Below, piece by piece: positions 6,316-9,501 of a stretch of DNA of 9,501 nt (position 1 is the first letter of the stretch; each line of letters starts with the position of its first letter). The notes under the pieces are model-generated. The model was not told the DNA's origin. It searched no databases and saw only the letters and a program-made list of their open reading frames with translations. Location of the stretch: NCBI GenBank assembly GCA_001799225.1, contig MGTA01000256.1:5667-15167 (forward strand), in the 5' to 3' direction. The stretch is from Deltaproteobacteria bacterium RIFOXYD12_FULL_50_9 (lineage in GTDB: Bacteria; Desulfobacterota; Desulfobulbia; Desulfobulbales; CALZHT01). Made by a program: the position numbers and the translations under genes.

Positions 6316-6738
6316 TCAAATGAGCAGCGGATTGACTACTTGAATTCCCTCAATAATCTGGCCATGATTGAGGTCTTCGGTAAACAGCGTTTTGGCGTTT
6401 CCTTCAAATGCGGCTGCAACAATCATGGCATCCCAATACGAGAGTTGATGCCTTTCCTGAAATTCCGATGCTCGCAATATGGTGGCGGGATAAATAAGCT
6501 GAACTTGCCAGACTAGATAGTTCTCAATAATCCCTCTGACAATCGCAAGGGGAAGGGGCTGGGCAATCTTGCGGGTGGCGTTTACATAAAATTCCTGTAG
6601 AACCTGTGTGCTCACCATGCCTTGCATTGAATCCCATAAGCTGTGAATTGCCGACAATGCTTTAACGTTTTTATCGCCCGCATCCGCGTCATAGGCATAG
6701 ATCAGGATATTCGTATCAACGAAGGTATCACCGCTCAT
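6316..6738 (-). CDS. vapC: PIN-domain ribonuclease toxin (VapC family)
   Basis: This 140-residue protein has all the acidic residues of a PIN active site: Asp8 in FVDTNILIYAYD, Glu49 in STQVLQEFYV, Asp103 in SYWDAMIVAAA and Asp122 in LFTEDLNHGQ. Family members cut tRNA or rRNA when released from their antitoxin. The start overlaps the end of the antitoxin gene by 11 bases (6728-6738), so the two are co-transcribed and translationally coupled. The length and C-terminus (GIQVVNPLLI) are normal, so it appears functional. Its stop lies 4 bases from the 44-bp kinase copy. It is not closely similar at its N-terminus to the PIN stub at 2419. Confidence 0.92.
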   Translation of the reverse strand: MSGDTFVDTNILIYAYDADAGDKNVKALSAIHSLWDSMQGMVSTQVLQEFYVNATRKIAQPLPLAIVRGIIENYLVWQVQLIYPATILRASEFQERHQLSYWDAMIVAAAFEGNAKTLFTEDLNHGQIIEGIQVVNPLLI

Positions 6739-6958
6739 GGAGTTCTTCCCTGACCGCCGGCCGGCCGCCGAGGTGGAAGCCCACTTTCAGCTCGGCCAAC
6801 GCCTTTATCCGGGCGCGTTCATAATTTTCATTGCGAGTGATGATACCGGAAAGCTCCTCACTCAGCAGTCGGCTGATGGAGATGGATTTTTTGGCCGCAA
6901 AAACACGAGCTTTTTGGATCAACTCCTTGTCGATGGAAATGGTAATGTTTTGTTTCAT
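6728..6958 (-). CDS. vapB: ribbon-helix-helix antitoxin (VapB-like)
   Basis: I start at ATG 6958 because AGGAG lies 7 bases upstream; the upstream in-frame ATG at 7021 lies within the operator and lacks such a site. The 76-residue product begins MKQNITISIDKELIQKARVF, the beta strand and helix of a ribbon-helix-helix DNA-binding fold, continues AAKKSISISRLLSEEL, and ends in a basic/acidic tail (GFHLGGRPAVREELHER) of the type that inserts into the toxin active site. It should repress its own operon through the dyads at 7001-7033 and neutralise the PIN toxin downstream. The resemblance is to the CopG/DUF6364-type VapB antitoxins. Confidence 0.88.
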   Translation of the reverse strand: MKQNITISIDKELIQKARVFAAKKSISISRLLSEELSGIITRNENYERARIKALAELKVGFHLGGRPAVREELHER

Positions 6959-7000
6959 GTCAATCTCCTGCCAGGTCATTGGCTTTATCAAAAAACATTC

Positions 7001-7040
7001 CACGTATTTTACGTGTATCACGTATTGCGCGTGTAGTCAA
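7001..7040 (-). promoter_or_regulatory. vapBC promoter and paired operator dyads
   Basis: Two similar elements lie 18 bp apart. CACGTATTTTACGTG (7001-7015) is a perfect dyad of six-base arms; CACGTATTGCGCGTG (7019-7033) shares its left half and keeps four paired outer bases. On the minus strand TTGACT (7035-7040) is a good -35; the -10 must fall near 7013-7018 (TACACG, weak), so the dyads would cover the spacer, the -10 and the transcription start. This fits repression by a dimer-of-dimers ribbon-helix-helix antitoxin. Confidence 0.65.
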
Positions 7041-7143
7041 GTGGGCAGACCGGCATTGAAGCACGACAACAGCCTGGCTTTTCCGACCACCGGCTCGAAG
7101 AAATGGGATTGCAATACTTGTAGTTACCTTTGCCTTGAGAAGA
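7041..7143. other. intergenic stretch, nothing recognised
   Basis: Between the vapBC promoter and the second 56-bp repeat I see no supported gene, terminator or repeat. Short frames here lack ribosome-binding sites and resemble nothing known. Confidence 0.5.
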
Positions 7144-7199
7144 GCAAAAACATATAAATGAAAAATTGTTCTTTCGCGATGTTAAGAAACGACCTGCAG
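7144..7199. repeat. 56-bp dispersed direct repeat, copy 2
   Basis: This is the partner of 2064-2119, same orientation, with the central 27 bases identical (AAATGAAAAATTGTTCTTTC then GCGATGT). It lies just beyond the 3' end of the cyclic-nucleotide-binding gene. Sequence similarity ends abruptly on both sides of the 56 bases, so this is a discrete unit and not part of a longer alignment. Confidence 0.8.
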
Positions 7200-7214
7200 A
7201 CAAGGGCCCGGAAT

Positions 7215-7718
7215 TTAAGCTTTTGTTCCCTTCAAGGCCGCCAACTCCTGCCGGAGTTGCATGTTTTCCGTGGTGGTGTTTCGCAAACGGGCGGCCAGCA
7301 CCTCGGAAAATAATCTATAGATGGTGTAGCAGAAGTAGACATCATTTGTCTTGAGTCTTCTGTCGATCACCGAGGCGTCAACGCCAAGGACAATTGATTC
7401 GGTTTTAGCGATAATTGATGCCGAGCGCGACGAACCTTCGATAACGCCCATCTCGCCAAAAAGGTCGCCATTCCTCTGGAGTGTGGCAATCACTTTGCTA
7501 TCTTTGACAATCTCAAGGATGCCGCTGATCAGGAAAAATACCCAACAATCGTATTCGCCTTCCCGGATGATCGTGCTCCCAGGTTCATAAGTTGTCAACT
7601 TGGAAAGAGATATAAAGGCCTTGAGATCCCGGTCCGAAAAATTGTCAAATCTGGCAATCCCTCGCAGCAAACCTATGACTCCCAGGTTGTCGCGACTTGA
7701 GTTGGTGTCTGATAGCAT
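7215..7718 (-). CDS. stand-alone cyclic-nucleotide-binding domain protein
   Basis: This 167-residue protein has a CNB (cNMP-binding) fold: an N-terminal helix (VIGLLRGIARFDNFSDRDLK), the roll TYEPGSTIIREGEYDCWVFF, LISGILEIV, and a phosphate-binding cassette GDLFGEMGVIEGSSRSAS in which Gly88-Glu89 and Arg98 match the residues that hold the cyclic phosphate. It ends in a long helix (YRLFSEVLAARLRNTTTENM) continuing into a coiled-coil-like tail. It has no HTH, so unlike Crp it cannot bind DNA directly; it probably acts as a sensory partner of another protein. Binding of cAMP, c-di-GMP or another nucleotide is inferred from the family only. It has its own likely promoter and is separated by 192 bases from the upstream Sel1-repeat gene. 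Confidence 0.9.
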   Translation of the reverse strand: MLSDTNSSRDNLGVIGLLRGIARFDNFSDRDLKAFISLSKLTTYEPGSTIIREGEYDCWVFFLISGILEIVKDSKVIATLQRNGDLFGEMGVIEGSSRSASIIAKTESIVLGVDASVIDRRLKTNDVYFCYTIYRLFSEVLAARLRNTTTENMQLRQELAALKGTKA

Positions 7719-7783
7719 TCAGCGCTCGCAGGGCTTATAACAGCTTAGTATGACGGAGTATTAGTTTTTCCAACGCCAAAAAT

Positions 7784-7813
7784 ATCTTACCATGCATATC
7801 CTTTTTTTAACAA
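7784..7813 (-). promoter_or_regulatory. promoter of the cyclic-nucleotide-binding gene
   Basis: On the minus strand TTGTTA (7808-7813) and TAAGAT (7784-7789) are 18 bases apart, about 60 bases upstream of the start codon at 7718. The region around is A+T-rich and carries no gene. The match is fair and the position sensible. Confidence 0.5.
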
Positions 7814-7910
7814 GGAATGAATGGACAACATCTCATTATTTTCAAAAGAAAAATACAAAAAATGGTACCTTTTGGATAGTAAATCCAGTGTTAACCTTCT
7901 CTCTTATTGC

Positions 7911-9501
7911 TCAAACATAATCCTGTGCCATTTTGTCCGATTCGGCCAGGATTTCCTCCACGGTCTGCCGCAATTCCTCACCCATTTTTTTAATTTCCTT
8001 GGGATACTCCTCCCTCATTCGGTGCATGAGTGCATAGTAGATCGGTTTAAAACGCTCCCGTAACCGGTATTGTTCGTCCTTGAACAGTTCAAGCAGAAGG
8101 TGGTGCTGCTTTTTGGCCAGGAGAAAAACCAGATAAAACGTGATATCACTTTCTAACTGGTCAAACGGATCAAATTCCAGATATCGTCGGAACACTTTGA
8201 GGGATTCGCCATAGCGATTATGCCAGAGCAAACAGGCCGCTAGTGTATGAGTGTTAAGTACATTTCCGGAAAGATCGAACGCTTTGACTGCCAGCTGCAA
8301 TGCGTCTTTTTTTGCCTTTTTATTGGAAAAGAGAAACCAGGCCAAACTATATATAGCGGACACATCTCCTTTTCCCACTGCCATACGATAGTATTTCTCG
8401 GCCATTTCCTGATCATTACGTTCTTTCCAGTATAAAGTTGCCAGGTTATACATGGCAGCCGCATGGCCATTTTCCGCTGCCATACGATAGTATTTCTCGG
8501 CCATTTCCTGATCATTACGTTCTTCCCGACACAAATTAGCCAGATTGAACATAGCGTCAGCATCTCCCTTTTCCACTGCCATACGGCAGTATTTCTCTGC
8601 TGTTTCCAGATCATTATGTTCTTCCCAATATAGCCTCGCCAGGTTGTTCATGGCGGCAGCATTCCCCTTTTCCACTGCCATACGGTAGTATTTCTCGGCC
8701 ATTTCCAAATCCTTGCGTTCTTCCCTGTATAGATTCGCCATATTGAACATGGCAACAGGATGTCCCTTTTCCACTGCCTTGAGGTAGTATTTTTCTGCCT
8801 TGTCCAGATCCTTGCGCTCTAGCCAATATAGATTAGCCAGATTGAACATGGCACCAGTATGTCCATTTTCCGCTGCCAGATAGTAGTATTTCTCGGCCTT
8901 GTCTAGATCCTTGCGCTCTACCAGATATAGATTAGCCAGATTGAACATGGCTTCCATATCTCCCTTTTCTACTGCCTTGCAAAAATAACCTTCTGCTTTT
9001 CCCAAGTCTTTAGCAAACCGCCAGTAAAAAACGCCGTATGTATTCCACAGCTCCTCATTTTGTCGGCGAATTTCCCCCAATTTGAGCAGGGCTCCGGCAA
9101 GGTCATTTTTCTCGGCAGCCAACGAAAAGGCCTGGAGGACAAGCTCGCGGTCGGACGGTGACAAGGATTCCGCCAATTCCGGGCTGGCCTTAACAAGGAA
9201 TTCCCTGGTATTCCGAATCAATTCGTGCTGCAAGTCGCTGCTCGGCGCGCACTGAGCCAAGGCCTCGCACATATAATAGGCCCCTTTGGAATAAAGGGCG
9301 CTCTCTCGAGCCAGGGAAATATGCTTGGTAATCCTTTCAGCTAGTTCCTCCGGGCTGCACCATTCTTCCAGAAATCTAACCAGAAAACGTACCTGTTCAC
9401 GGCTTTTTTTTCTACCGTAGCGCATCAGGTACCAAATATTGAAAAACCTCTCGGTAATCAGATAGAGCTTATTTTTTCGGTCTGCCGGGATGGAGTGGAT
9501 G
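7911..9501 (-). CDS. AAA/STAND-type ATPase C-terminus with Sel1/TPR-like repeats, 5'-partial
   Basis: The frame is open to the right edge: before the ATG at 9423-9425 it reads IHSIPADRKNKLYLITERFF then NIWYLMR without a stop, so that ATG is internal and the gene begins outside the window. 'ADRKNKLYLITERFFNIWYLMR' resembles the winged-helix segment that follows the AAA module in Archaeal-ATPase/AAA_16-like proteins, which implies an unseen P-loop domain upstream. Then come a helical region, and seven tandem units of exactly 33 residues (8319-9011) of the form KDLxxAEKYYxxAVEKGxxxAMFNLANLYxxER, a compact Sel1/TPR hybrid. A less regular TPR-like region and a charged tail (EEILAESDKMAQDYV) end the protein. 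The repeats should form a protein-binding solenoid. 529 residues are visible. No partner gene is evident. Confidence 0.85.
   Translation of the reverse strand, partial: IHSIPADRKNKLYLITERFFNIWYLMRYGRKKSREQVRFLVRFLEEWCSPEELAERITKHISLARESALYSKGAYYMCEALAQCAPSSDLQHELIRNTREFLVKASPELAESLSPSDRELVLQAFSLAAEKNDLAGALLKLGEIRRQNEELWNTYGVFYWRFAKDLGKAEGYFCKAVEKGDMEAMFNLANLYLVERKDLDKAEKYYYLAAENGHTGAMFNLANLYWLERKDLDKAEKYYLKAVEKGHPVAMFNMANLYREERKDLEMAEKYYRMAVEKGNAAAMNNLARLYWEEHNDLETAEKYCRMAVEKGDADAMFNLANLCREERNDQEMAEKYYRMAAENGHAAAMYNLATLYWKERNDQEMAEKYYRMAVGKGDVSAIYSLAWFLFSNKKAKKDALQLAVKAFDLSGNVLNTHTLAACLLWHNRYGESLKVFRRYLEFDPFDQLESDITFYLVFLLAKKQHHLLLELFKDEQYRLRERFKPIYYALMHRMREEYPKEIKKMGEELRQTVEEILAESDKMAQDYV
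8319..9011 (-). repeat. seven-unit 99-bp tandem coding repeat
   Basis: The repeat tract is 693 bases, seven units of 99. Units differ by scattered substitutions, but neighbouring units near 8383-8424 and 8482-8523 are identical over about 40 bases, pointing to recent unequal exchange or gene conversion. All units keep the frame, so copy number may vary between strains without breaking the protein. Confidence 0.9.

Noticed and set aside
6958..7021. Longer 97-residue start for the VapB-like antitoxin
   Set aside because: The extra 21 residues would start inside the operator dyads without a ribosome-binding site, while ATG at 6958 has a good AGGAG.
7200..7230. Terminator around GGGCCC after the cyclic-nucleotide-binding gene
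   Set aside because: The GGGCCC palindrome is too short and no U-run follows on the minus strand.
8319..9011. CRISPR-like regular repetition
   Set aside because: The 99-bp period has no spacers and keeps one reading frame; it is a tandem protein repeat.

Overview
The window is a mosaic accessory region from a Gram-negative bacterium. An outer-membrane TonB-dependent receptor proves the Gram-negative envelope. The style of that receptor (a DELSLFFDEKDLLVTATK segment before the plug), the VapBC/HicBA/Mrr repertoire and an AAA-ATPase/Sel1-type protein remind me of the former Deltaproteobacteria (Desulfuromonadota/Desulfobacterota). This is an impression from family knowledge, not a proof. No rRNA, tRNA, CRISPR array or intact transposase is visible.

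Layout, left to right. (1) Positions 1-176 hold the 3' part of a SAM-dependent methyltransferase on the minus strand, cut off abruptly at its conserved MVHEVP motif. (2) 234-2045 (+) is an intact GAF-GAF sensor histidine kinase with no response regulator beside it. (3) 2064-2119 is one copy of a 56-bp dispersed direct repeat. (4) 2186-2526 (+) is a small antitoxin-like gene followed, with a GTGA overlap, by only the first ~16 codons of a PIN toxin. (5) 2492-2901 (-) is a complete hicBA toxin-antitoxin pair whose end abuts the broken PIN gene. (6) 2919-3780 (-) is debris: a short orphan C-terminus, then a frameshifted Mrr-like restriction endonuclease preceded by a fragment of a YhcG/DUF1016 nuclease domain. 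(7) 3776-5896 (-) is an intact TonB-dependent receptor with a recognisable promoter, a tandem 15-bp operator-like repeat and a leader hairpin. (8) 6096-6311 is a scar: a frameshifted fragment of the DNA polymerase III alpha OB domain joined to a 44-bp near-exact copy of the middle of the kinase gene. (9) 6316-7040 (-) is an intact vapBC-type pair with two operator dyads over its promoter. (10) 7144-7199 is the second copy of the 56-bp repeat. (11) 7215-7718 (-) is a stand-alone cyclic-nucleotide-binding domain protein. (12) 7911-9501 (-) is the C-terminal part of a large protein with a winged-helix-like segment and seven exact 33-residue Sel1/TPR-like repeats; its start lies beyond the right edge.

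The genes do not form one pathway. Two functional and one broken toxin-antitoxin modules, two nuclease remnants, and shredded dnaE and methyltransferase pieces mark this as a defence/TA island undergoing insertion and decay. The most unusual signals are the two different direct-repeat pairs with almost the same separation (5103 and 5080 bp), which may record an old segmental duplication, and the GAGCC duplication that breaks the Mrr-like gene. I did not find a convincing wholly new biological system. The best candidates for something undescribed are the dispersed 56-bp repeat and the YhcG-N/Mrr junction.
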